Of a stretch of 64,000 bases of DNA, positions 48,501 to 58,022 are shown one piece after another. The position numbers were made by a program, and so were the translations under genes. The stretch's first letter is position 1, and every line of letters starts with the position of its first letter. Origin of the DNA: Pseudoalteromonas spongiae UST010723-006 (GTDB lineage: Bacteria; Pseudomonadota; Gammaproteobacteria; Enterobacterales; Alteromonadaceae). The notes under the pieces were generated by a model, which was not told where the DNA came from, made no database searches, and saw nothing but the letters and a program-made list of their open reading frames with translations. Where the stretch lies: NCBI RefSeq assembly GCF_000238255.3, contig NZ_CP011040.1, forward strand, positions 744,001 through 808,000, in the 5' to 3' direction.

Positions 48501-50102
48501 ATGAAACTTTCTGGTTTATTTAAAGTGAGCATGGTTGCATCAGCACTTACTCTTGCAGGTTGTGGCGGCGATATCAATATTACACCAACTACAGTCGATA
48601 ACAGCGTAGACAACTCTGTAACAAACCCAGGTGGTTCAAATCCAGACCCAATTTCATGTGCAACGTATACGCTTGACGGTGCATCGTTCACAGGTGAAGC
48701 AGACGGCGTAAACTGTGTTTACAGCCAAGCATTTGCAAGTAACGCAAAAGACATCACAAGCTCTTTCGTAATCCCAGCGCTTGAAGATAACGGCGCACAT
48801 ATCTTCGAAGGTGCTTTATTTATTGGTAAAGACATTGATACGTCAACGGGCGCAACCATTGACGATAATGGTCCAACACTGTCAATTGAAGCGGGCGCAA
48901 CTATTGCGTTCACTAAACCAGAAAGCTTTATTCGTATTGCACGTGGTGCAAATATCGAAGCAATTGGTGAAGTAGACAAGCCAATCGTATTTACCTCTAT
49001 TTCAGAGATTGATGGCGATGATTCAACAACAGCACAAATTGGTGACTGGGGTGGTATTCAAGTAAATGGTCGCGGTCATTCAATTCGTTGTACTGCAGAC
49101 GCTGCAAGCCAAGACCTATGTAACCACCCAGCAGAAGGTATCGTTTCATACTACGGTGGTAACGATCCACAAGATAACAGCGGTATTTTAAAGCATATTG
49201 TTATCAAATACGCAGGTTTTGGTGTTGAAGGTGATGAACTTAACGGTTTAACGCTTAACGCGGTAGGTTCAGGCACTACAATCGATTACGTTCACGTTCA
49301 CAACGGCTTCGATGACGGTATCGAGCTATTCGGTGGTTCAGTGAACCTTAAGCACATTGTTGTAACAGAAACTGGCGATGACGGTATTGACTGGGATGAG
49401 GGTTGGAAAGGCATGGGCCAATACATCCTTGTTCACTCAAAAGAATACGGTAACCACGGCTTTGAAACTGACGGTGCGAAAAAAGATCCGCTTTCAGGTG
49501 ATGGCCAAGGCTTAGTAACAACAGTATCAAACCCAATTATTGCTAACGCAACGGTTGTTGCAACTGGATCTGCAGGTGCAGAAGGCCGCCGTGACGGAGC
49601 TGGCATGGAAATGAAAGAATGGGGTAAAGTGCAAATGGCAAATATCCTGTTTGCCAACTCGTCTACAGAAGCTGGAGCAGGCTGTTTAGATTTATTTAAC
49701 GATAAAGATTTATCAGGTGCAGCGGGTGTTCATGCAAACGCGAAAAATGGCGATATTTCATTTGAAAGCGCGATTTTTGCATGTGGTCTTAACTTTGAAG
49801 AAATTGACACTCCGTTAACTGGTGAATTAGCTGATTTCGATATCGCAGCGTGGTTTGCGGCAGGTAACAACAACCAAACGATTGGCTTTGCTAACTTTGA
49901 AAACATTTTTGCAGCAGATGGCGTATCTACTAAATCGGCAATGATGGATAAAGACGGTAACGCTGTGACAGTTGTTGCAAAAGACATGAGCGAAGTCAAT
50001 CCGTTCTTTGATAACGCCGGTTTTGTTGGCGCAATTCAAGAAGGTGCAACAGGCGATTGGGCAGAATTTGTTAAAGCGTCGCTAGAGCGCGCTGGTCACT
50101 AA
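48501..50102 (+). CDS. Outer-membrane-type lipoprotein with parallel beta-helix
   Basis: A 533-residue lipoprotein: signal peptide with lipobox TLAGC (Cys21), then a Thr/Asn-rich linker (25-50), and a repetitive domain rich in GxxxxG and NG turns that reads as a right-handed parallel beta-helix (LSIEAGATIAF, DWGGIQVNGRG, LNAVGSGTTIDYVHVHNGFDDGIELFGGSVNLKHI). Such proteins are commonly encoded beside TonB-dependent receptors in marine Alteromonadales. I infer a surface ligand-binding partner. Catalytic residues were not recognised. The receptor gene is 77 bases downstream. Confidence 0.85.
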   Translation: MKLSGLFKVSMVASALTLAGCGGDINITPTTVDNSVDNSVTNPGGSNPDPISCATYTLDGASFTGEADGVNCVYSQAFASNAKDITSSFVIPALEDNGAHIFEGALFIGKDIDTSTGATIDDNGPTLSIEAGATIAFTKPESFIRIARGANIEAIGEVDKPIVFTSISEIDGDDSTTAQIGDWGGIQVNGRGHSIRCTADAASQDLCNHPAEGIVSYYGGNDPQDNSGILKHIVIKYAGFGVEGDELNGLTLNAVGSGTTIDYVHVHNGFDDGIELFGGSVNLKHIVVTETGDDGIDWDEGWKGMGQYILVHSKEYGNHGFETDGAKKDPLSGDGQGLVTTVSNPIIANATVVATGSAGAEGRRDGAGMEMKEWGKVQMANILFANSSTEAGAGCLDLFNDKDLSGAAGVHANAKNGDISFESAIFACGLNFEEIDTPLTGELADFDIAAWFAAGNNNQTIGFANFENIFAADGVSTKSAMMDKDGNAVTVVAKDMSEVNPFFDNAGFVGAIQEGATGDWAEFVKASLERAGH

Positions 50103-50123
50103 TCTAAGCCAAGTAGTGAGTTT

Positions 50124-50145
50124 AGGTGTGGCGTTAGCCACACCT
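50124..50145 (+). terminator. Attenuator-like hairpin between lipoprotein and receptor
   Basis: AGGTGTGGC and GCCACACCT flank the tetraloop GTTA, followed by CTTTATAAAA. It may lower receptor expression relative to lipoprotein or protect the lipoprotein mRNA. Confidence 0.6.
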
Positions 50146-50179
50146 CTTTATAAAAACTATAGGTTTAGAGGATTATATA

Positions 50180-52906
50180 ATGAAACCAAAAAAGCAGTTT
50201 AAAGCTAATTTAGTTACGCTTTCGGTGCTTTGTGCGTTTTCGTCATTTTCCTCTGTTGCAGATGAGAATGAACAGGCACAAGTACAAAAGGAAATTGAAG
50301 AAGTTGTTGCAACCGCAAGCCGTTTAAAAGGCAGTGCAAGTGCAGTAATTGAAGAGCGTAAAAACCAAGCTTTCGTTGCCGACATTATGGGTGCTGAGCA
50401 AATTTCACGTACCGGTGATTCAGATGCTGCATCTGCGCTTCGTCGTGTAACAGGTTTAAGCTTAGTAAACGATAAATTTATTTATGTACGTGGTTTAGGT
50501 GAGCGTTACTCAAGCGTTCGATTAAATGGCGCATCTGTACCGAGCCCAGATTTAACGCGTAGCGTTATTCCACTTGATATCTTCCCATCAAGCATTATCG
50601 AGTCACTTTCAGTACAAAAAGCCTATTCACCAAATATGCCAGCGGCGTTCGGTGGTGGTGACGTAAATATTCGTACTAAAAGCATTCCTGATGATCGCGT
50701 GTTTAAAGTGGATATCGGTGCAAGCTATAAAGACACCAATGATGAAGGTTACACCTACGAAGGTGGCAGCGATGATTGGTTAGGTACCGACGACGGCACA
50801 CGTGCTATGCCTGGCACGGTGCGTGCTGCACTTAATCGTTATGTTAACGGTTTATCGGATATTTCTATTCGAAACATTCGTGATATTGAGTCAAAAGCGC
50901 TTGGTGAAGATATCGGTCAAGACGCTGCGATTGCGTTAAACAAAGATCTGATTAAAGCACTGCCACGTGATTATGGATTACAAGAAGAAAGCTTAAATCC
51001 AGATTTTGGCATTAAAGCAGTTTATGGTGACCGTTTTGACGATGTATTGGGTTTTGGCGGGTCGCTTGGCTTTTTGGCAAGCGTTGCATATGACAATGAG
51101 TGGTCTAATGCAAATGAGTTTGGTGCCGTATTATCGTCAGCCGATGCAGCCAAGGCAGCGCAGTGTTCAACAAAAACTTTTGCCTGTTATTCGGCTAAAA
51201 ATGAAAAGCAAACTACCAAAAATAATATCAAGCTAAATACCTCTTTAAATTTAGGTTATAAACTTGATGGCCATGAATTAACGGCAACATACATGAAACT
51301 TCGTGATACCGAAGACGAAGCGTCAGTTGCTATTTATCAAGAGCCATCAAAATCATTAAGTATTGATGATGGTCAAGTTCAGCGCAGTCATACAACGTCA
51401 TTTGAAGAGCGTGAATTAGATATTCTTCAAGTTCGCGGTCAGCATAATTTAACGTGGAGTGTATTAGATGGCGTTGGTGTAGATTGGCATTATACCGATT
51501 CAACGGCGACGACAGAAATTCCAGGTGAACTTGAAATCACAGTGCGCGATGAGTATCAAGACGGTCAATACCAACGTACCTTCTATAATGGCTCACTCGG
51601 TGGCAACCCGTATTTATATCGCTTTGTTGATATGGAAGATCAGGTTGAAAACTGGGGCGTAAATGTAAACAAGGTATTTTACTTTGATGGTTCTGACATT
51701 GAGCTTTCAGGTGGTGGTTACTTTATAGAAAAAGCGCGTGATTATCGCACTGACTTCTTTAACTACCGCTTTGCACAAACTCAGCAAGTAGAACTGGCTC
51801 AAAGTGAAGATGATGCATTAAACATTGGCAGTTTCTTCAGTAACGACAGCACAGTAGATAACACAGATGTTGAGCTATTATTCCAAGAGCCAACAGCAGA
51901 TGACTACTTAGCAGCGCAAATGATTGACGCATATTTTGGTGCATTCGATTACACCATTAATAACAACTGGCGTTTAAGCGGTGGTGTGCGTTATGAAGAT
52001 TTCCGTCAAGTTGCGTTAGCGTTTTCACGAAGTGCATTTGATCCTGCATTACTTGAAGATAAGCTAAGCAGCGAAGCCATTGAGCAAGCGACAGTAATGG
52101 AAGACGACTACTTTGGCTCACTTTCTATGACGTACAGTCAAGATAGCTACCAAGTACGTTTTGGTTACGGCAACACGGTTGTTCGCCCAGATCTACGTGA
52201 ACTTACGCCTGTTCAATATCAAGACCCACTAACTGATTATCGTACCCTTGGTAATCCGTACTTAGAGTCAAGTTACCTTGATAACTTTGACACACGTGTG
52301 GAGTTTTACCTAGACAACGGTGATAACTACTCAATTGGTGCATTCTATAAAGATATTGATAGCCCAATTGAAGCGTTACTTACTGAAAGTGATGGTCGTT
52401 TTACACTGCAATTTGATAACGCAGACAACGCAGTTGTTTACGGTATTGAAGCGGAGTGGATGACAGAACTAAGTGCTGATATGTTAGGCGGTGCGTTCTT
52501 TACATCAGGTAACTTAACGATAAGTGATTCAGAAGTTACAATTTTAGAGAGTCAGCGCGGCGATTTAACAAATCTTAAACGTCGAATGACAGGTCACTCT
52601 AAGTACGTTGCAAACGTTCAGCTTAACTATGATTCTCACAATGGTAATCATCAAGCGTCCGTTATCTACAATGTATTTGGCGACCGTATTCTTGCGGCTG
52701 GTGTTAATAACTTTGACGATGCATACGAGCAACCAATTAACTCGTTAGACCTTGTATATAGTTATTATCCAAACTTTAACTCAACGATTACGTTCAAAGT
52801 TAAAAACCTACTAGGTCAAGACTTTGAAGTTGAGCAAAATGACGTATTAATTCGTCAAAAAGAAATGCCAACGGAAATCAGCTTAGACTTCTCATACGAG
52901 TTCTAA
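50180..52906 (+). CDS. TonB-dependent outer-membrane receptor
   Basis: A 908-residue receptor. Signal peptide about residues 1-27; a TonB-box-like EIEEVVATASR near residue 38; plug domain to about 180 (ERYSSVRLNGASVPSPDLTRSVIPLDIFPS, FGGGDVNIRTKS); then a 22-strand barrel ending in LDFSYEF with terminal Phe. No iron-siderophore signature is apparent. Its place after a Pho-box promoter and a beta-helix lipoprotein suggests uptake of a phosphorus-containing or phosphate-linked ligand. The ligand is not proven. Terminated by a strong hairpin. Confidence 0.93.
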   Translation: MKPKKQFKANLVTLSVLCAFSSFSSVADENEQAQVQKEIEEVVATASRLKGSASAVIEERKNQAFVADIMGAEQISRTGDSDAASALRRVTGLSLVNDKFIYVRGLGERYSSVRLNGASVPSPDLTRSVIPLDIFPSSIIESLSVQKAYSPNMPAAFGGGDVNIRTKSIPDDRVFKVDIGASYKDTNDEGYTYEGGSDDWLGTDDGTRAMPGTVRAALNRYVNGLSDISIRNIRDIESKALGEDIGQDAAIALNKDLIKALPRDYGLQEESLNPDFGIKAVYGDRFDDVLGFGGSLGFLASVAYDNEWSNANEFGAVLSSADAAKAAQCSTKTFACYSAKNEKQTTKNNIKLNTSLNLGYKLDGHELTATYMKLRDTEDEASVAIYQEPSKSLSIDDGQVQRSHTTSFEERELDILQVRGQHNLTWSVLDGVGVDWHYTDSTATTEIPGELEITVRDEYQDGQYQRTFYNGSLGGNPYLYRFVDMEDQVENWGVNVNKVFYFDGSDIELSGGGYFIEKARDYRTDFFNYRFAQTQQVELAQSEDDALNIGSFFSNDSTVDNTDVELLFQEPTADDYLAAQMIDAYFGAFDYTINNNWRLSGGVRYEDFRQVALAFSRSAFDPALLEDKLSSEAIEQATVMEDDYFGSLSMTYSQDSYQVRFGYGNTVVRPDLRELTPVQYQDPLTDYRTLGNPYLESSYLDNFDTRVEFYLDNGDNYSIGAFYKDIDSPIEALLTESDGRFTLQFDNADNAVVYGIEAEWMTELSADMLGGAFFTSGNLTISDSEVTILESQRGDLTNLKRRMTGHSKYVANVQLNYDSHNGNHQASVIYNVFGDRILAAGVNNFDDAYEQPINSLDLVYSYYPNFNSTITFKVKNLLGQDFEVEQNDVLIRQKEMPTEISLDFSYEF

Positions 52907-52951
52907 CAACATAGACTTTCAACTAAACCTAGCGTATTAATTTACCTAGCC

Positions 52952-52982
52952 AAAAAGCTCAACTTCGGTTGGGCTTTTTTTT
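52952..52982 (+). terminator. Terminator of the receptor gene
   Basis: AAAAAGCTCAAC and GTTGGGCTTTTTT arms (one G-T pair) around the stable tetraloop TTCG. Confidence 0.93.
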
Positions 52983-53119
52983 ATGATTTTTATTCAACAA
53001 AGCCTTTTATACGGTAGATTTCTAGAAGTCTAAATGATAGATTCAAATTTCTGCACTTTGTAGAACATTAATAACTCTCACGCATCAAAGTTATTACATT
53101 TTATTTAGGAATTAGAATT

Positions 53120-54226
53120 ATGTTAAAAGTTGGTTTAGTCGGTTGGCGTGGTATGGTTGGCTCCATATTAATGGAGCGTATGCAACAGGAAGGTGATTTT
53201 ACGAAAATTGATGCGACCTTTTTCACCACCTCACAAACCGGCCAACTTGGACCTGATATCGCAGGTGACGCAAAACCATTATTAGACGCAAATGACATCA
53301 ATGAGCTGGCTAAAATGGACGTGGTACTCACGTGTCAGGGCGGCGATTATACCAAAGCTGTGTACCCAGCATTACGTGAAACCGGTTGGAATGGTTACTG
53401 GATTGATGCTGCATCTGCACTACGTATGGCTGATGACAGTATTATTGTATTAGATCCCGTAAACCTTGATGTAATTAAACGAGGGTTAGAGCAGGGGGTT
53501 AAAACTTTTGTTGGCGGTAACTGCACTGTTTCACTTATGCTTCTTGCTTTAGGTGGCTTGTTTGAGCAAGACCTTATTGAGTGGGTAAGCCCAATGACTT
53601 ACCAAGCAGCATCGGGTGCAGGCGCACGTAATATGAAAGAACTCATTGCGCAAATGGGTGAAATTCATAACGAAGTGGCTGACAAACTTGATCCTGCATC
53701 GGCGATTTTAGAAGTGGATAAACTCGTTTCTGAAAAAATTAAATCAGATACTTTGCCAACCGATCAATTTGGTGTGCCGTTAGCAGGTAGCTTAATTCCA
53801 TGGATTGATGTGCCAATGCCTTCAGGTCAAAGTAAAGAAGAATGGAAAGCGGAAGTTGAAGCAAACAAGATTTTAGGTAGCAATAAGCAGCCTATTCCAG
53901 TTGATGGACTATGTGTAAGAATTGGCGCGATGCGCTGTCATTCACAGGCGATGACAATTAAATTGAAAAAAGACATTTCGGTAGAAGAAGTTGAATCAAT
54001 TTTAGCGTCACATAATCAATGGGTAAAAGTTGTACCTAATGAACGTGAAGTAACAAGTAAAGAACTTACGCCAGTTAATGTAACCGGAACCCTATCTATT
54101 CCTGTCGGTCGTATTCGTAAATTATCGATGGGCCCAGAATATATAAGTGCGTTCACGGTTGGTGATCAGCTGCTTTGGGGCGCTGCGGAGCCACTGCGTA
54201 GAATGTTACGTATCATTACTGATTAA
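53120..54226 (+). CDS. asd: Aspartate-semialdehyde dehydrogenase
   Basis: A 368-residue Asd (E. coli 367) that reduces aspartyl phosphate to aspartate semialdehyde for lysine, threonine, methionine and diaminopimelate synthesis. The NADP-binding [12 protein letters not shown] is N-terminal, the catalytic Cys is in [12 protein letters not shown], and the catalytic-site His is in [14 protein letters not shown]. Its product is the substrate of DapA, encoded 45 kb earlier in this window. The leader is only about 130 bases and shows no lysine riboswitch. Single gene with terminator. Confidence 0.97.
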   Translation: MLKVGLVGWRGMVGSILMERMQQEGDFTKIDATFFTTSQTGQLGPDIAGDAKPLLDANDINELAKMDVVLTCQGGDYTKAVYPALRETGWNGYWIDAASALRMADDSIIVLDPVNLDVIKRGLEQGVKTFVGGNCTVSLMLLALGGLFEQDLIEWVSPMTYQAASGAGARNMKELIAQMGEIHNEVADKLDPASAILEVDKLVSEKIKSDTLPTDQFGVPLAGSLIPWIDVPMPSGQSKEEWKAEVEANKILGSNKQPIPVDGLCVRIGAMRCHSQAMTIKLKKDISVEEVESILASHNQWVKVVPNEREVTSKELTPVNVTGTLSIPVGRIRKLSMGPEYISAFTVGDQLLWGAAEPLRRMLRIITD

Positions 54227-54245
54227 TATTATTCAGCTATTGTTT

Positions 54246-54270
54246 AAAGCCACCTGCGGGTGGCTTTTTT
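54246..54270 (+). terminator. Terminator of asd
   Basis: AAAGCCACC and GGTGGCTTT arms around TGCG, followed by a T-run. Confidence 0.93.
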
Positions 54271-54373
54271 GTATTTTAAATTTAAAAATTACATATCTAA
54301 ACGTATAAATTACTTTCTAAGCACTTGTTTATATGTAAAATAAATCTTTACCTATTCTAAATTAAAGACACGT

Positions 54374-54832
54374 ATGTTGGTAAGACAGGCAATACTTAAC
54401 GATTCAGTGGCGATTAGTGAACTGATAAGCAGATTAACGGTAAAGTACGTATTACCATCATGTGAAAGTAAGGTTCACCACATACTACTGAACTCAATGA
54501 GTTCTAAGCAGGTAAGCAACAACCTACAAAATGGCTACTATTACTTGCTTGCAGAAAACGCCAACAAACAACTTATCGGTGTTGCGGGGTTAAAAGATTA
54601 TAGCCATCTTTATCATTTATTTGTCTGTGATAATCACCAAGGGCGGGGCATTGCTAAAACCTTGTGGCAAATCATCAAGCGTGATGCAGAGCGTATCAAT
54701 AATACCAAGCAGTTCACGGTTAATTCGGCAATAACAGCTGAAAGTGTTTATTTATCTTTTGGTTTTAAGCGACTATCAGGCATACGCAATAGAGACGGTA
54801 TGGTAGATATACCCATGACCCTTACCCTTTAA
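54374..54832 (+). CDS. GNAT family N-acetyltransferase
   Basis: A 152-residue GNAT acetyltransferase. The acetyl-CoA loop is in VCDNHQGRGIAKTLW and the last strand motif in SVYLSFGFKRLSG. The substrate is unknown. It stands alone; an imperfect long-range inverted repeat AATCTTTAAT (54831-54840) with ATTAAAGATT (54861-54870) follows its stop and may end transcription. Confidence 0.85.
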   Translation: MLVRQAILNDSVAISELISRLTVKYVLPSCESKVHHILLNSMSSKQVSNNLQNGYYYLLAENANKQLIGVAGLKDYSHLYHLFVCDNHQGRGIAKTLWQIIKRDAERINNTKQFTVNSAITAESVYLSFGFKRLSGIRNRDGMVDIPMTLTL

Positions 54833-54914
54833 TCTTTAATACAATAAGAGTTAATTACGAATTAAAGATTTCAATATTTTCACAGTTGTGCAATAGTTAA
54901 TCAATAATAACAAT

Positions 54915-56387
54915 ATGCTCGCAATGATGCGTGTAAACGAAAAAACGGAATTTATTTTGAAATCCTACCTAACTATTTTTGCCCCAGCGTCACTAATATT
55001 TAATTTTACACAGGTAGCATATGCAAATAATGCTACTGAGTTTGTAAAGGAACTAAAAGAGCATTACCAAAGTACCCGTTCAATTAAAGCATTTTCGTTA
55101 ACACACAGTTATTTAGGGCAAAGTAACCCGTATCAGTCATGGGACTTTAAGGTTCCTACTCGCTATAAAGCGTTTAAAGTAACCGACATTGATATGACAA
55201 ACGAGCATTATTATCAAAATGTTGTGCATCATTACACTGGAGGTTTGTATTTTGATGAGGTGCATTTTCAAAATGATAGACATAGTCTACGCTACGAAAG
55301 AAACGGTATTTCATTAGGTAAACGTGCAGCGCCGCAGAATATGAAAAGTTATGAGCGCTATAAAAACCTAACTTTGATGAATATTGACTTTTTTGCAGTC
55401 AATCCATTGCTAGAAGAACAAAACGTTGCACAAAATGTCGTGTATTCGAAAGCAAATAATAAAGTGACTCTAACTCACCACGCATCACAAAAAAGTGAAA
55501 TAGAATATACGTTTAGCACAAATCCGATACGCTTAAACTCAATTAATAATAAAACGCGCAATCGTATTTTTATTTACGATGACTACAAATACAATAATGG
55601 TTTTTACTTAGCGCATTCACTAATTAAGCATTATAACGGGGACACGTTACCGAGCTTTATAACACGAATTGAAGCGTTTAATACGATAGATAGAATAGAG
55701 CCTGAAAAACTCGTTTTACCACAAGGGTTTTACCTTAAACAAAGCCCAAACAATAGGGCGCTTAAAGTAACTTCTATTGCTAACAAGCTTTATTTAATTA
55801 CTGATGAAAGCAATCATTACAATACATTATTTTATGTGAATGATAATGATATTACTGTTTTAGGCGTACCTAGAAATGCCAATATGGCGGTTGATATCAT
55901 TGAAAAAATAAAACAAGTTCAACCAGATAAATCTATTACAGGCGTTTACGTAACACACCCATATAGCGATCATATTGCGGGGTTAGTGCCATTTGTAGAC
56001 AATGGCGCAACAGTTTATGCTGATAGCTACACCATAAGTGCCATTAAGCAGTATGCAAAATTTAAAAATGATATTTCACGTTTTAAGTTTTCGCCAATTA
56101 CACATGGCCATAAAATGTATGACATCCAGTTTTTTGTGTTAGAAAACGCACGGGCAAAAAAGCAAAGCTTTGCGTACTTTAAAAATGCAGGTATTATTTT
56201 CCAAACTGATTTTTTAGAAATCGCTAACGACAACACCATAGCAAAATTGCTACCAAGCTATAGTCATCAATTTATTCAATTCGTTTTACAAGAAAAACTA
56301 AACGTTAAACGCATCGTTGGTTATCACAGAAATAACAACATCACTAAAGATGTAATGGAAAAATCACTTAAAACAAATACCTTATAA
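54915..56387 (+). CDS. Exported degenerate metallo-beta-lactamase-fold protein
   Basis: A 490-residue protein with a hydrophobic N-terminal signal (about residues 14-37, ending AYA). The C-terminal half resembles the metallo-beta-lactamase fold (ITVLGVPRNANMAVDIIEKI, VYVTHPYSDHIAGLVPFVDNG, PITHGHKMYDIQFFVL). The metal motif THxHxDH reads THPYSDH near residues 346-352, so the second His is Tyr. A later His and Asp (QTDFLEI; VGYHRN) are kept. Metal binding may be altered or lost. No ribosome-binding site is obvious, and two further Met codons follow within five residues. Role unknown. Confidence 0.65.
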   Translation: MLAMMRVNEKTEFILKSYLTIFAPASLIFNFTQVAYANNATEFVKELKEHYQSTRSIKAFSLTHSYLGQSNPYQSWDFKVPTRYKAFKVTDIDMTNEHYYQNVVHHYTGGLYFDEVHFQNDRHSLRYERNGISLGKRAAPQNMKSYERYKNLTLMNIDFFAVNPLLEEQNVAQNVVYSKANNKVTLTHHASQKSEIEYTFSTNPIRLNSINNKTRNRIFIYDDYKYNNGFYLAHSLIKHYNGDTLPSFITRIEAFNTIDRIEPEKLVLPQGFYLKQSPNNRALKVTSIANKLYLITDESNHYNTLFYVNDNDITVLGVPRNANMAVDIIEKIKQVQPDKSITGVYVTHPYSDHIAGLVPFVDNGATVYADSYTISAIKQYAKFKNDISRFKFSPITHGHKMYDIQFFVLENARAKKQSFAYFKNAGIIFQTDFLEIANDNTIAKLLPSYSHQFIQFVLQEKLNVKRIVGYHRNNNITKDVMEKSLKTNTL

Positions 56388-57033
56388 TGCGAGTGTGCCT
56401 TTTAAAAGTTCATTTGGTAAATTTCAGCGTTAAATTCATCGCTCGTTATAAATATAAATAATAAGTACGTTGCAAACTAAGCTCGTTAGCGGAATTCAAC
56501 GTATCAAACGTAAACGTCCAATTTAAAGCAGGCTTATGTAAAGTGAAATATATAAACTTGTTTGCACACGTATTAGCGTAATGTTAAGTAGAGGTGAATG
56601 GTGATTCCAGAAAGAATTCAGAATTAGATAGACGATAAATCAGCAAGTTATCAAAGAACTCATAATTAGAAGTTTTCGTTATTTCAATCTCAGACTAATC
56701 ATACTTATAAATAACTAACAATTAATAGTTTAGTTTTTGACTTGTTTTTATCGTGTAAATTTAGAAAAAATTGAAGCGCTTTATTCCTTTACTGTGAGAT
56801 GAACCATTTATTTCCTCAATTTAAACCTTATGTACAGTCTTCTGGTGAAGCTCCTATTAGCTTATCGTATAAACATGATTATTAGCCGGCACTATAGAGC
56901 GATGAAGGAGCAGTCGCAGTTATTTGCTGTCATAGGCTGACTTCTACAGAGTGGACTTAAACCAACTCGTTTGTGAACCAAATTATTTAGAGATCTTGGT
57001 TTATTATATCTTTTAGGCTGAATCGCTAAAAAG
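56388..57033. other. Gene-free region before potassium channel
   Basis: About 645 AT-rich bases without a convincing gene on either strand. They hold one copy of a 95-bp repeat (56600-56694). Short frames near 56870-56940 (reading MIISRHYRAMKEQSQ) might be remnants but cannot be assigned. Confidence 0.6.
56600..56694 (+). repeat. 95-bp intergenic repeat, copy A
   Basis: Begins GGTGATTCC and contains AATTCAGAATT, GATAAATCAG, GTTATTTCA and ends TCTCAGA. It aligns end to end with copy B at 62992-63086 in the same orientation with roughly three quarters identity. Confidence 0.75.
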
Positions 57034-57981
57034 CTAGGTTTTACCACAATGTGTGCATGTCACAGGTTTAGAATTGTGTCTGTTATAGTTTAATATTACC
57101 TGCTCTAGTTCTTGAGATGAGATCCCCATTGATTGAGATAATTTCTCAATAGCAGCTTGCTCTTCTGACGTAATTATACCGTCTTGCAGTGCGGTTGCTA
57201 TCTCGCGTTCTAGTAGTTGTTTCCGTGTTCTCAGCTCATCTCCGAACTTAGCTGCAAGCATAGCAGCAGGTAACGCGACTATACCAACACCTAACAACAT
57301 GATAAAAATGGATATAAATTTCCCTAAGAAAGTGATTGGTGTTACATCACCATAGCCAACCGTCGTCATAGTCACTACGGACCACCAAATGGCGCTAGGG
57401 ATACTATCAAACACATCTGGTTGAGCCTCGTGCTCAACGCTATACATAACACTGGCTGACATTATTACTAAAACACTCATTATTATAATTGCAGCGCCTA
57501 TGCTGGGTAATTCTTTTCTCAAGACGTCAATGAATAGTCGAAGTCCTTTGAAATAGTGAGTTAGTTTCAATAACCTAAGCATTCTAAGCATACGCAGATA
57601 TCTTAAATCTATTGCAAATATGAACGATAAGTAAAAAGGGGCTATTGCCAACAAATCGATAAGTGACACTGGACTTAATGAATACTTAATTCTTGATTTT
57701 ATAGGTTCAGAACGGTCACTGTGCGGTGATTCAACTGAAACCCAGATCCTCACGAAATATTCTAGCGTAAACACAACAACAGAAAACATGTTAAACAAGA
57801 CAAACTCTTGATGGTACATTTCGCCTATGGGTTTATAAGACTCAAGAATAATGGCACTCACATTTAAAATGATAAGCACTACGATAAAGCCGCTAAATAA
57901 TCCACTAGTCCTCGAGCCATCGAACCCATGCTCGAGAATGTCGTATACTTTTTTTCTAGTTGTTAGTGCCTTGCTCATCAA
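57034..57981 (-). CDS. Voltage-gated-type potassium channel
   Basis: A 315-residue six-helix ion channel. The voltage-sensor helix has regularly spaced arginines (RYLRMLRMLRLLK, residues 127-139). The pore has the potassium selectivity filter TTVGYGD (206-212). A cytoplasmic tail (250-300) is helical, and the last residues CTHCGKT hold a C-x2-C pair like half a zinc ribbon. It lies 41 bases after the LtrA-like gene on the same strand, so it may be the last gene of the HxlR-linked operon. It could affect membrane potential or potassium efflux. Confidence 0.92.
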   Translation of the reverse strand: MMSKALTTRKKVYDILEHGFDGSRTSGLFSGFIVVLIILNVSAIILESYKPIGEMYHQEFVLFNMFSVVVFTLEYFVRIWVSVESPHSDRSEPIKSRIKYSLSPVSLIDLLAIAPFYLSFIFAIDLRYLRMLRMLRLLKLTHYFKGLRLFIDVLRKELPSIGAAIIIMSVLVIMSASVMYSVEHEAQPDVFDSIPSAIWWSVVTMTTVGYGDVTPITFLGKFISIFIMLLGVGIVALPAAMLAAKFGDELRTRKQLLEREIATALQDGIITSEEQAAIEKLSQSMGISSQELEQVILNYNRHNSKPVTCTHCGKT

Positions 57982-58022
57982 TTTTTCCGCTAATTTTTGA
58001 GTTAACTGTTAATGCGTAATTC

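Noticed and set aside
52983..53119. Lysine riboswitch in the asd leader
   Set aside because: The gap is too short and shows none of the conserved helices.
56600..56694. Repeat copies as integron attC sites
   Set aside because: No RYYYAAC/GTTRRRY core pair or integrase gene is visible; the repeat has only partial internal symmetry.
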